Source: an uncultured Paracoccaceae bacterium
Lineage (GTDB): Bacteria; Pseudomonadota; Alphaproteobacteria; Rhodobacterales; Rhodobacteraceae
Reading direction: 5' to 3'
Assembly: GCA_951812305.1 (NCBI GenBank)
Contig: CATOSB010000004.1
Location: 124,001-188,000 of the forward strand
DNA: 64,000 nucleotides
Below, piece by piece: positions 6,707 through 15,725 of this stretch. The notes under the pieces were generated by a model. The model saw nothing but the letters and a program-made list of their open reading frames with translations, had not been told where the DNA came from and did no database searches. How positions within the stretch are numbered: the first letter of the stretch is position 1; every line of letters begins with the position of its first letter. The position numbers and the translations under genes are program-made.

Positions 6707-7761
6707 ATGACCAAATTTTTCTCAATGACCGCTGCTTTTGCGGCGGCAGGGCTGATCGCGGGTGCGGCGTCGGCCCAGGTAAACCTGACGGCGGAAACCG
6801 CGAACGCTGCTGGTGTACCCGGCAATACAGTGCTGGCACTTGGTGAATTCGCGTCTGCGGCAGGGGTGGCCGACATACAGGTTGCAACAGGCCAGACGCT
6901 AACCAACTCGATCCAGAACACGGCTGAGGGCAAGACAGATATCACCGCCGCGCCCTTCATTCTGCCATTCCTTTTGTCGAAAGGGGCCGGTCCCTACGCC
7001 AAGCTCGGGCCTGAAAAGGGTGCTGAACTGGCCAGTGGGCTATCGGTTCTCTACACGTACCGGCTCGGCGTTTTCACGCTGTCGGCCTATGATACCTCCC
7101 CTGTCAAAGGGTGGGGCGATCTGGAAGGCAAGACCGTCTATAACGGCCCGCCACGCGGTGCCGCATTGACCAACGCACGCGGTGTTGCAAAGATTGTCTC
7201 CGGCCTGGACGATGGCGACGGCTATACCGGACTTCAGGTTAACTGGGATCAGGCCGTCAAAACCATGACCGATGGTTCGGCTGACGCGTTCGTTTTGCCG
7301 TCCAGCTTCCCAGATGGCCGTCATACAGCAGCCGTTGCCGCAGGCGGGATGACCATGTGGTCGATGCCAAAAGACGCCTTTGAGGGCGAGGCAGCGCAGA
7401 AATACATGAGAAGGCCCCCGGTTCCGGCTCTGTCGTCATGCCGCTCGCCAATGCCACGCAGGCAGAAGGTGTGAAAGTGGTTTCCGAAGACGACATGTTC
7501 CGCGGCGTTGCCACCGTGGGCGGCGAGGTTGTGCGCACCGATATGGACGAAGAACTGGCCTATCAGTTAACCAAGGCGGTTCTGGACAATGTAGACGCGA
7601 TTGTCACCAAAACGCCCTTCCTTCCCAACGTCGCTTTGGGCGAGATCGAGGACACGGCCACCACCGGTATGTGCGGCCCGATGCCTTTGAAATACCACCC
7701 GGGTGCGGTGCGGGCGTGGGAAGAAGCGGGCTTTACCGTTCCGGATTGCGCCAAGCCGTAA
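6707..7761 (+). pseudogene. TAXI-family TRAP solute-binding protein, frameshifted
   Basis: The N-terminal part has a Sec signal (MTKFFSMTAAF..AGAASA-QV) and the TAXI layout. It runs in one frame to about 7405, after which the protein continues in the -1 frame (EKAPGSGSVVMPLANATQAEG...) to 7761. A single missing base between about 7406 and 7420, possibly in the C5 run at 7415-7419, explains the break. Restored, it would be about 351 residues. The product should capture substrate in the periplasm for the permease encoded next. A sequencing indel cannot be excluded, so the in vivo state is open. A good ribosome site (AGGGAGG) precedes the ATG. Confidence 0.82.
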
Positions 7762-7829
7762 TCTGAACAACACTGCGAAACCAGCAGGCCGGGTTTGCGC
7801 CCGGCCTGTCGGTATCAGGGGACCGGCAG

Positions 7830-10205
7830 ATGTCAGACAATCAATCAGCGCCATCCACGCCAGAGGCGGACACGTCGGCCAATGGGCGATTGCTTTATCT
7901 TCTGGCCGTGTTTCTGGTTGTCATCGGTCTATTGAATTCAATCCCCGGCATCCCCGGGTTTGACAAAGGGCTGCAAAACCTGACCGGGCTCGACTGGTTC
8001 GCTTTGCGCAAATACCCGCGCGAGTGGTTCTTTCCCGGTGTCTTCGCGCTGATGATGCTGATCGTGGCGCTGAAACATTCCATGTGGCGGGCGTGGAAAG
8101 ACCGGTCTCCCGCGCGCCGGAACTTTGGCCTGTTCATGGATGTGGCGCTGGTTGTCGCCGCGTTTGGATTGTCGCTGACTTACCTCGTTGAATTCGAAGC
8201 AATTTGTCTTGTCGACCGGTTCACCGGCGAGCGTGAACGGCTGATCATTGAAAGCCTGAAATCCGCCAAGGAAACGGCTGAACTCTACGGCCTGCCGGCG
8301 CCGACAACCGTGGAAGACCCGCAATGCGTTGGCACCACAGGGGGCTGGCTGGTTCTGATCATGGGCCTCGCGATCATGATCTTCCTGTCCTACAATATCA
8401 AGGTTTGGGGCCTGCCGCTGGTGATGGTCGCCATCTTGGTCGCCGCCTACACCATCATCACCGTGCTGGTCTGGTACTTCCACGGTCCCGACGACATCAA
8501 CAAATACCTGATGACGAAGCTGGGCGGAGAACCAAGGCTTTTGTCCGATGGCCGACCGCGGGTGCATGACATCCTCGTCAATAACGCCAGCGGGCTTTTG
8601 GGGCGGTTCATGGACATCATCATGAACACGATCTTCCCTTACCTGATCCTCGGGTCCCTTTTCGGCGCATCGGCTGGCGGCCAGTCCCTGATCAAGCTCG
8701 CCTTCCGCTGGACGCGCAAACTGGCCGGTGGCCCGGCTCATGCTGCGATTGTTTCTTCTGCAATGTTCGGCACCATCAGCGGCGGCCCCATCGTCAACGT
8801 GCTCTCAACCGGCGTTCTGACCATCCCGATGATGGTGCGGCGCGGGTTTTCCAAGATCTTCGCCGGCGGCATGGAAGCCGCCGCATCCTCTGGCGGATCA
8901 ATCATGCCGCCGGTGATGGGGGTTGCGGCCTTCGTTCTCGCCGCGCTGACCGGTGTCGCCTATTCCAAGATCATCATCGCCGCCGCCATCCCGGCGGTCG
9001 CCTATTTCCTGTGCCTGTTCCTGTCCGCTGTCTTTCAGGCGCGCAAGCAGAACATCAAGGCGCTGGGTGACCTGACACCCGATATGGAACTGAGCAAGCA
9101 GGATGTTCTGAATCTTGCAATGATTTTCGGGCCGATCCTGATGATTCTCGTCCTGCTCCTCAGCACCAAAGAGGCGGTCGGTTGCGGATTCTTCGGCTGG
9201 ATTTTGGGCGCAACGCGGGAATTCAGTGATGCAGGGGTCTGTCGCGCGACAGAACTGCCCTGGGTTCTTGGTATCTGGCAAAACGCCGCCGGGGATGCGG
9301 GTAGCGCAGGCTGGTGGGCCGTCATCTTGCTGATGGTGCTGTTGTTCGTCGACCCTGACGTTCGGGCAAAGCCACGCAAGCTGATCGACGCACTGTCCAA
9401 TGCCGGTATCCTGATCGCGACACTGTACCTGATGTTCCTTGCGGTCTCGATCATCGACTTCTGCCTAAAATTCACCGGCCTGCCGGTCTTCATCTCGCTG
9501 GACGTGCTGTCATGGCTGAATTCGCTGAACCTCGGCGGCGGTGGTTCGCTTCTGTTCCAGTTCATCGCGCTACTTGCAACGATGGCCTTGGCGGTGCTCT
9601 TGGGCATGGGAATGCCGGCTGTTCCGGCCTATGTAAACGTGGCCCTATTGATGGGGCCGGTGCTGGCCGGTCTGGGCCTTGCGACTTTCACTGCGCATAT
9701 GTTCATCTTCTACTTCGCCGTTGCCTCCGCCATCACGCCGCCGGTCGCGCTCGCTGCATTCGCGGCGGCGTCACTGACCAAGGAAGACCCGATGCGCACC
9801 GGATTCTCTGCGGTGCGATCCGGGATTGTGATGTTCGTCATTCCCTTCGTGTTCGCGATGTATCCCGAAATCTTGCTGATCGAGGCGGCGATCATCGATC
9901 CGACCAATACCAGCGGCGAACGGATTTACCTGCCCGGTTATGACGGCGTGTTCAACCTCGGCGCGCTCGTGGTCTTGCTGCTGCGACTGTTGCTGGCGCT
10001 TTACCTTCTGGCCAGCGCGCTGGCACGCTTTGACAAGACGACGATGCCGCATTGGGAATGGCCGGTCCGTTTGCTTCTGGCTGCGTTGGTGATGTCTGGG
10101 CAGCCGGCAGTCTGGGGGCCAGCAGTTGTGGCGGCAATCGGCCTGATCCTGTTGCACCGTTTCAGGGGCAAATCGCCGTCCGATCCAGCGCCAGAGGCGG
10201 CGTAA
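7830..10205 (+). CDS. TRAP transporter, fused 4TM/12TM permease (TAXI type)
   Basis: This is a 791-residue inner-membrane protein with many hydrophobic helices. It combines the small (DctQ-like) N-terminal part and the large (DctM-like) part, as usual for TAXI-TRAP systems. Family hallmarks are ASAGGQSLIKLAF, the AMFGTISGGPIVNVLSTG segment, GGSIMPPVMGVAAF and VLLGMGMPAVPAY near residue 595. It should couple a sodium or proton gradient to import of the ligand delivered by the preceding binding protein. The gene lies 68 bases after that gene and 1 base before the hydrolase gene, so it is part of one operon. Confidence 0.93.
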   Translation: MSDNQSAPSTPEADTSANGRLLYLLAVFLVVIGLLNSIPGIPGFDKGLQNLTGLDWFALRKYPREWFFPGVFALMMLIVALKHSMWRAWKDRSPARRNFGLFMDVALVVAAFGLSLTYLVEFEAICLVDRFTGERERLIIESLKSAKETAELYGLPAPTTVEDPQCVGTTGGWLVLIMGLAIMIFLSYNIKVWGLPLVMVAILVAAYTIITVLVWYFHGPDDINKYLMTKLGGEPRLLSDGRPRVHDILVNNASGLLGRFMDIIMNTIFPYLILGSLFGASAGGQSLIKLAFRWTRKLAGGPAHAAIVSSAMFGTISGGPIVNVLSTGVLTIPMMVRRGFSKIFAGGMEAAASSGGSIMPPVMGVAAFVLAALTGVAYSKIIIAAAIPAVAYFLCLFLSAVFQARKQNIKALGDLTPDMELSKQDVLNLAMIFGPILMILVLLLSTKEAVGCGFFGWILGATREFSDAGVCRATELPWVLGIWQNAAGDAGSAGWWAVILLMVLLFVDPDVRAKPRKLIDALSNAGILIATLYLMFLAVSIIDFCLKFTGLPVFISLDVLSWLNSLNLGGGGSLLFQFIALLATMALAVLLGMGMPAVPAYVNVALLMGPVLAGLGLATFTAHMFIFYFAVASAITPPVALAAFAAASLTKEDPMRTGFSAVRSGIVMFVIPFVFAMYPEILLIEAAIIDPTNTSGERIYLPGYDGVFNLGALVVLLLRLLLALYLLASALARFDKTTMPHWEWPVRLLLAALVMSGQPAVWGPAVVAAIGLILLHRFRGKSPSDPAPEAA

Positions 10206-10206
10206 G

Positions 10207-10917
10207 TTGGCGACTTTCGTCCTCGTTCATGGGGGATGGCACGGCGGCTGGTGCTGGGCCGACGTGTCAGACCGGCTTGCGGAAAATGGACATGAAGTTT
10301 TCGCACCAACGCTGACCGGGCTGGCAGAACGCCGGCATTTGTTTGATGCCGTGGACGGCCCGGACACCCACGTTGCCGATATCGTCGAATTGCTTGATTT
10401 TCACGACCTCGAAGAGGTGATCCTCGTTGGCCATTCCTATGGCGGTTTTGTCATCACTGGCGCGGCCACAACTTGCCTAGAGCGCATTGCGCATCTCGTC
10501 TATCTGGACGCCTTTGTGCCGACAGAAGCAGGGCAGGCAGCAACGGGTTTCACGACGCCGGAACGCCGCAAGATCATGCAAGCCGCGTTTGATGCCGCGC
10601 CCAATGGGCGGGTTGCGCCCGTTGGGTTTGAAAACTGGGCGGCAGATCCTGAAGTTCAGGAATGGCTGCGCGCCCGCACCACCCCGCATCCGCGTTCCTG
10701 CTTCGAAAAAGGAGTTTCCGCAATCCGTGATCCCTCTGACGGACCATTTCAGCGCCACTTCCTTTTGTGCGCCAGATATGACCCGTCGCCGTTTCAGCAG
10801 TTTCATGGGCGATATGCGGACGATCCGCGCTGGAACGTCGCTTCGCTGGATTGTCTGCACGACGCGATGATCGAAATACCAGAAGAATTGGCAGATCGGC
10901 TTGTGCAATTGGCGTGA
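10207..10917 (+). CDS. alpha/beta-fold hydrolase
   Basis: This is a 236-residue protein from a TTG start one base after the permease stop. The fold is shown by the oxyanion strand FVLVHGGWHGGWCW, the nucleophile elbow LVGHSYGG (Ser near residue 79), and a C-terminal CLHDAMIEIPEEL carrying the catalytic His. It resembles esterase/salicylate-esterase-like members. In this operon it may release a carried compound from an ester before oxidation; the substrate is unknown. Confidence 0.88.
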   Translation: MATFVLVHGGWHGGWCWADVSDRLAENGHEVFAPTLTGLAERRHLFDAVDGPDTHVADIVELLDFHDLEEVILVGHSYGGFVITGAATTCLERIAHLVYLDAFVPTEAGQAATGFTTPERRKIMQAAFDAAPNGRVAPVGFENWAADPEVQEWLRARTTPHPRSCFEKGVSAIRDPSDGPFQRHFLLCARYDPSPFQQFHGRYADDPRWNVASLDCLHDAMIEIPEELADRLVQLA

Positions 10918-11121
10918 TTCTCTCCAAATTTCGGGACTTGCCGAACAACTTTCAGAAAACCCGAAGGCACTTTTTCCTGCGATGAAACAAAGTGAGACAT
11001 TCGGGTTCCACTCTCGACGAAACCGCCTCAGGCGCGCAGAAAGAAGCGAAACCGACTTGGGCTGTCCGCCAGCTTGCATCATGTTCGCGGCGCATCTGAA
11101 CGCCCACTCGAAAGGGAAAAA

Positions 11122-12441
11122 ATGGCGCGGGAATATCTGAAAAAGGCAAGCAAGACATCGCGGTCAGACGCCGCCTCTGTCACCGAAACTGTGCAGGGGA
11201 TTCTGGCGGATATCGAAAGCGGCGGCGATGGCGAGGCCCTGCGCTATGCCGAGAAATTCGACGGCTATTCCGGCCCGGTTCTGCTCAGCGATGAAGACAA
11301 GGCCCGCGCGGCGGCAACCGTTTCTGAACAGCAGAAAGATGACATCAAATTCGCCCATGACAACATCCGCAAATTCGCCGAACACCAGAAAAGCGCGACC
11401 GACGATGTGCAGATGGAAATCACGCCCGGACTGGTCGCCGGACAAAAGCTGATCCCGGTCAACGCTGCTGGCTGTTATGTTCCCGGCGGTCGTTACAGCC
11501 ATGTGGCCAGCGCAATGATGACCGTCACCACCGCAAAAGTTGCCGGTGTCGGCCATATCACCGCGTGTTCACCGCCGCAGGGCGCGGCGGGTGTCCCGGC
11601 TTCGATCATTTATGCCGCCGATTATTGCGGCGCGGATGAAATCCTGTCGATGGGCGGGGTGCAGGCAGTTGCTGCGCTGGCCTATGGCCTCTTTGGCCTG
11701 CCTAAGGCCGATATCATCGTTGGCCCCGGCAACCAGTTCGTGGCCGAAGCCAAGCGGATGCTGTTTGGCTATATGGGCATCGACCTGATTGCCGGGCCGA
11801 CCGACAGCCTGATCCTTGCCGATGCGTCTGCCGATGCAGAGATTGCTGCCGTCGATTTGGTGGGTCAGGCAGAGCATGGCTATAACTCACCCGTCTGGCT
11901 GGTCACCGATCACCGCCCGCTGGCGGAAAAGGTGATGGCCCGCGTGCCGGAGCTGATCGCGGACCTACCGGAAATCAACCGCAAAAATGCCGAAGCCGCG
12001 TGGCGCGATTATGCCGAGGTCATTGTCTGTGATGATCGCGAAGAGATGTCGGCGACATCGGATGATTATGCGCCCGAACACTTGTCGGTGCAGGCCGAAG
12101 ACACTGAATGGTGGCTGTCACGCCTGCGCTGCTATGGTTCACTCTTTTTGGGCGAGGAAACCACGGTGGCATTCGGAGACAAGGCATCCGGCCCTAACCA
12201 CGTGCTGCCGACGTCCGGTTCGGCGCGCTATACCGGTGGCCTCAGTGTTCACAAATACATGAAGGTCGTCACCTGGCAAAAGGCAACGCGCGAAGGGTCG
12301 AAACGCGTGGCCGAAGCGACGGCCCGGATATCCCGGCTGGAAGGTATGGAGGCGCACGCCCGCACCGCCGACATCCGTTTGGCGAAATATTTCCCCGATG
12401 AGACGTTCGATCTTGGTCAATCCAAAGAAGCCGCTGAATGA
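11122..12441 (+). CDS. hpsN: HpsN-like sulfopropanediol dehydrogenase (histidinol dehydrogenase fold)
   Basis: This is a 439-residue NAD-dependent dehydrogenase of the histidinol-dehydrogenase superfamily. The zinc and catalytic residues are present: Gln249 and His252 in GQAEHG, Glu319-His320 in YAPEHLS, Asp353 in FGDKASGPNHVLPT, and His412 near the end. The replacement AGPTDSLILAD and the tail VHKYMKVVTWQ are features I associate with HpsN rather than HisD. HpsN oxidises (R)-2,3-dihydroxypropane-1-sulfonate to sulfolactate. The neighbours are a TAXI-TRAP importer and a zinc alcohol dehydrogenase, not his genes, which supports a catabolic role. The exact substrate is inferred. The ADH gene overlaps its end by 4 bases. 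Confidence 0.78.
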   Translation: MAREYLKKASKTSRSDAASVTETVQGILADIESGGDGEALRYAEKFDGYSGPVLLSDEDKARAAATVSEQQKDDIKFAHDNIRKFAEHQKSATDDVQMEITPGLVAGQKLIPVNAAGCYVPGGRYSHVASAMMTVTTAKVAGVGHITACSPPQGAAGVPASIIYAADYCGADEILSMGGVQAVAALAYGLFGLPKADIIVGPGNQFVAEAKRMLFGYMGIDLIAGPTDSLILADASADAEIAAVDLVGQAEHGYNSPVWLVTDHRPLAEKVMARVPELIADLPEINRKNAEAAWRDYAEVIVCDDREEMSATSDDYAPEHLSVQAEDTEWWLSRLRCYGSLFLGEETTVAFGDKASGPNHVLPTSGSARYTGGLSVHKYMKVVTWQKATREGSKRVAEATARISRLEGMEAHARTADIRLAKYFPDETFDLGQSKEAAE

Positions 12442-13418
12442 AGGCGCTGGTATATACCGGGCCGCAGTCTCTGGAGTACCGCGCTGTTGAGGACCCGGTC
12501 GAAAACGACTGCCTGATTTCGGTAGAGGCGGTAGGTATATGCGGGTCTGACATGCACGCCTATCTCGGGCATGACGAACGACGCCCTGCGCCCCTGATCC
12601 TTGGGCATGAGGCTGCCGGAACGGTGATTTCCGGTGCGATGGAAGGAAAACGTGTCACGGTCAATCCGCTTGTTCCTTGTGGATCCTGTCAGGCCTGCCG
12701 CGAAGGGCGGGAAAACATTTGTTCCACAAGACAATTGATCTCAATGCCGCCGCGCGAGGGCGCATTCGCAGAGCGTGTCTCAATGCCGGTGGCAAATCTG
12801 GTAGAGGTACCGGACGGCTATCCAATCGACAAAGCGGCACTGGCAGAACCCTTGTCTGTCTGCTGGCACGCCGTGAAACTGGCCGAGCGCGCGCAATTTA
12901 CGCCGTTTGTTGACGCGAAATGCCTCGTTTTGGGCGGTGGCGCCATTGGCGTGGGAACTGCGCTGTGCCTGAAAGCCTTTGGCGCAACACATGTAGAGGT
13001 CGTTGAACCCAACGCCGATCGCGCAGCTACTGTAGCGGCGCGTTGTGGGCTGGACGTGATCGCACCTGATGCGGTGCAGGCCGGAACCTATGACGCGGTA
13101 TGTGATGCGGTTGGCTACCGCGGAACACGCGAAGCTGCGTGCCGTGCTGTCCGTCCCGGCGGCATCATCGTCCATATCGGACTTGGCGACGCCAATGACG
13201 GGTTGGACATCCGCTTCATGACCTTGCAGGAGGTCACGTTCGTCGGCAGCTATTGCTATACCAAGCAGGACTTTCGCGAGACCTGCGCGGCGATGTTTGA
13301 TGGCGGCCTGGGCAGCCTCGAATGGATGGAGCGGCGTGCTTTGTCGGATGGGGCAGAGGCCTTCGCCGATCTTCATGCCGGGTCCGTCGCGTCACCTAAG
13401 ATTGTGCTTTTCCCCTAG
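12438..13418 (+). CDS. zinc-dependent alcohol dehydrogenase (MDR family)
   Basis: This is a 326-residue medium-chain dehydrogenase. The catalytic zinc site is seen in VGICGSDMHAYLGHD and LILGHEAAGTV, the structural zinc cluster in CGSCQACREGRENIC, and the nucleotide fold in VLGGGAIGVGTALC with an acidic strand end (VVEP). The start overlaps the HpsN-like stop (ATGA), so translation is coupled. It resembles threonine/sorbitol/idonate dehydrogenase-type enzymes and probably oxidises a secondary hydroxyl in the same pathway. The C-terminal half is slightly shorter than usual for the family. Confidence 0.87.
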   Translation: MKALVYTGPQSLEYRAVEDPVENDCLISVEAVGICGSDMHAYLGHDERRPAPLILGHEAAGTVISGAMEGKRVTVNPLVPCGSCQACREGRENICSTRQLISMPPREGAFAERVSMPVANLVEVPDGYPIDKAALAEPLSVCWHAVKLAERAQFTPFVDAKCLVLGGGAIGVGTALCLKAFGATHVEVVEPNADRAATVAARCGLDVIAPDAVQAGTYDAVCDAVGYRGTREAACRAVRPGGIIVHIGLGDANDGLDIRFMTLQEVTFVGSYCYTKQDFRETCAAMFDGGLGSLEWMERRALSDGAEAFADLHAGSVASPKIVLFP

Positions 13419-13425
13419 TGTGTTA

Positions 13426-13630
13426 TTGGCCTGAAGCTTACGTTACAGGTTTTGTGCCCCTCGCGCGGAATCAAGGCCCCTCGGGCCGCCGCGCGATCGC
13501 CTGCCCGTCCCGACGGGCTGGCGATTTGGCTGGTCTTGGCGCGAGCTATTGAACGTCTACGGGCTTGGCTGGGATAAACGGGCCAACTGCAAGGCTTGAT
13601 CGCCACCCCACGGGCAGGCAATCGCGCGGC
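13426..13630. repeat. about 200-bp MITE-like repeat, copy 1
   Basis: Similarity to 58386-58582 begins at TTGGCCTGAAG and includes GCGCGGAATCAAG. Its core is a 140-bp unit bounded by inverted repeats CGCGCGATCGCCTGCCCGT and ACGGGCAGGCAATCGCGCG. Inside, both copies carry GGCTTGGCTGGGATAAACGG-like sequence. There is no gene inside; the short frames seen are by-products of the repeat. Both copies lie just upstream of housekeeping genes. No target duplication was found. Confidence 0.7.
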
Positions 13631-13700
13631 TTGGCTTCAGTTAAGGGAAAGTCCGCTTCAGGCCATCCGTCGAACTTCACTGATTCTGGCCACACCCCAG

Positions 13701-13715
13701 CCCCCCCCCCCCCCC
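13701..13715. repeat. poly-C tract of 15 bases upstream of dnaG
   Basis: A run of 15 C residues lies 36 bases before the dnaG ATG, in the presumed leader or promoter. Such mononucleotide runs are slippage-prone, so length could vary between cells or be mis-scored by sequencing. No function is shown. Confidence 0.9.
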
Positions 13716-13750
13716 TTGCTTCCCCGACCATGCGCGACGATATTCACTTC

Positions 13751-15697
13751 ATGAGCCTGCCGCATGGATTCCTGGACGAGTTGCGCACCCGCACATCGCT
13801 TGCCGCAGTCGTGGGCCGCAAGGTCATGTGGGACAATCGCAAATCCAATCAGGGCAAGGGCGACATGTGGGCGCCATGCCCCTTCCATCAGGAAAAAACC
13901 GCGTCATTTCATGTGGATGACCGCAAGGGGTATTACTATTGCTTCGGCTGCCACGCCAAGGGCGACGCGATATCCTTTGTGAAGGAAACCGAAAACGTCA
14001 ACTTCATCGAAGCGGTTGAAATCCTTGCGCGAGAGTCGGGTATGACCATGCCCGCCCGCGACCCGAAGGCGCAGGAAAAGGCAGATCGCCGGACCCAATT
14101 GGCCGATGTGATGGAACAAGCGGTCAACCACTACAATCTGCAACTCAAAACTGCCGCTGCCGCCGAGGCGCGCGCTTACCTCGAAAGACGCGGTCTGGAC
14201 GAGGCGGCGCTATCGCGCTGGGACATCGGCTTTGCCTCCGATCAGCGTCAGGGCGTCTTCACCCACCTAACTGGGAAGGGCACCGCCGCCGATTTGGTGA
14301 TCGACGCGGGACTCGCCGCGAAGCCGGATGACGGCGGCGCGCCCTATGATCGGTTCCGTGGCCGTATTATCTTCCCCATTCGCGACGCACGCGGTCGCGC
14401 CATCGCGCTCGGCGGCCGCGCGATGGACCCCAACGCGCGCGCCAAATACCTGAATTCGCCGGAAACCGAGCTGTTCGACAAGGGCCGCAGCCTTTATAAC
14501 CACGGCCCTGCACGCGAGGCCGCCGGTAAAGGCCAGCCGCTGATCGTGGCCGAGGGCTATATGGATGTAATCGCGCTGGCCGAGGCCGGGTTTGGCGCCT
14601 CTGTCGCGCCCCTTGGCACCGCGATCACCGAAGGGCAATTGCAACTCCTTTGGCGCATCGCGCCCGAACCGATCATCGCGCTTGATGGCGACACCGCGGG
14701 CCTGCGCGCCGCCATGCGCCTGATTGACCTTGCCCTGCCGATGCTGGAGGCCGGAAAATCGCTGCGCTTCTGTATTATGCCCATGGGTCAGGACCCCGAC
14801 GATGTGATCCGCGCGGGCGGCTCGGCGGCGATGCAGAAACTGCTCGATCAGGCCCAGCCTCTCGTAGCACTCCTCTGGCAACGCGAAACCGAAGGCAAGA
14901 ATTTCGACAGCCCCGAACGCAAGGCCGCGCTGGATAAATCCCTGCGCGAAGCCATCCGCAAGATAACAGACCCGTCCTTGCGCGCCCATTACGGCGAGGA
15001 AATCAAACGCCTGCGATGGGATCTTTTCAGCACCAAACCGCGCCAGTTTCAAACGGGCAGAGCGCGGTTCGCCCCGCCTGCCGCGCCGACGCCGGGCGCC
15101 AAGCAATCGCTGCTTGCTGCCAGTGCCGGCGACGCATCAACCCGCCTAAGGGAGGCGGTGATCCTCGCAGTTCTCACGCGCCACCCGGACCTGCTGACCG
15201 AATTCGAGGTCGAATTGGAAGCCATTGCCGCCAGCGACCCGGAAACCGACGGCATTCGCCGCGGCCTGTTCCGCCACGCCACGGCCGGGGCGGAACTTGC
15301 CGAAAAACTCAGCGCAGATATCGGTGCCGAAACCCTTGAAACCTTCCTTGGTCAAAGCCATATCGCCATCGTTCCCGCCGTGCGTGACGCGCAGGACAAG
15401 GAACAGGCGCGCATGTGTCTGGCCGAAGAACTCGCCAAACTCGCGGCAGAACGCGGCGCGGAACAGGAAATCACCGATGCGGTGCAGGATATCGACCACA
15501 TGGTGGACGAAGGCCTGACATGGCGTCTGGGGCAAACGGCGCAGGCGCGCGAAAAGGCGACCCGCGGCAATACCGAGGACAAGACCGAATACGAAACCGC
15601 CCCCAGCGGCGCCAAGATCAGCCGCACGGAGCGTCAGTCTTTCAACGCCCTGCTGGACGAAATCGAATATTCTAAACCGAATCGCACCACTCGTTAG
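13751..15697 (+). CDS. dnaG: DNA primase DnaG
   Basis: This is a 648-residue primase. The start at MSLPHGFLDELRTRTSL fits the family N-terminus. The CHC2 zinc finger reads CPFHQEKTASF..YYCFGCHAKGDA (Cys-His-Cys-Cys). The TOPRIM core has VAEGYMDVIALAEAGF and ALDGDTAGLRAA. A C-terminal helicase-interacting region follows. It makes RNA primers for replication with DnaB. In alphaproteobacteria it heads the dnaG-rpoD macromolecular-synthesis unit; here an IS66 element starts 28 bases after its stop and separates it from rpoD. Confidence 0.97.
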   Translation: MSLPHGFLDELRTRTSLAAVVGRKVMWDNRKSNQGKGDMWAPCPFHQEKTASFHVDDRKGYYYCFGCHAKGDAISFVKETENVNFIEAVEILARESGMTMPARDPKAQEKADRRTQLADVMEQAVNHYNLQLKTAAAAEARAYLERRGLDEAALSRWDIGFASDQRQGVFTHLTGKGTAADLVIDAGLAAKPDDGGAPYDRFRGRIIFPIRDARGRAIALGGRAMDPNARAKYLNSPETELFDKGRSLYNHGPAREAAGKGQPLIVAEGYMDVIALAEAGFGASVAPLGTAITEGQLQLLWRIAPEPIIALDGDTAGLRAAMRLIDLALPMLEAGKSLRFCIMPMGQDPDDVIRAGGSAAMQKLLDQAQPLVALLWQRETEGKNFDSPERKAALDKSLREAIRKITDPSLRAHYGEEIKRLRWDLFSTKPRQFQTGRARFAPPAAPTPGAKQSLLAASAGDASTRLREAVILAVLTRHPDLLTEFEVELEAIAASDPETDGIRRGLFRHATAGAELAEKLSADIGAETLETFLGQSHIAIVPAVRDAQDKEQARMCLAEELAKLAAERGAEQEITDAVQDIDHMVDEGLTWRLGQTAQAREKATRGNTEDKTEYETAPSGAKISRTERQSFNALLDEIEYSKPNRTTR

Positions 15698-15725
15698 CGA
15701 ATCGTAAGGAATTGCATAGGAAATC

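Noticed and set aside
11164..11556. HisD (histidinol dehydrogenase) as the identity of the gene at 11122-12441
   Set aside because: There are no histidine-synthesis neighbours and the AGPTDS and VHKYMKVVTWQ segments differ from HisD as I know it; the TRAP and dehydrogenase context favours HpsN.
13565..13750. N-terminal extension of dnaG starting MAGINGPTARLDRH
   Set aside because: The same peptide arises at 58518 from the second copy of the repeat. It is repeat sequence plus the poly-C tract, and the true primase N-terminus starts at 13751.
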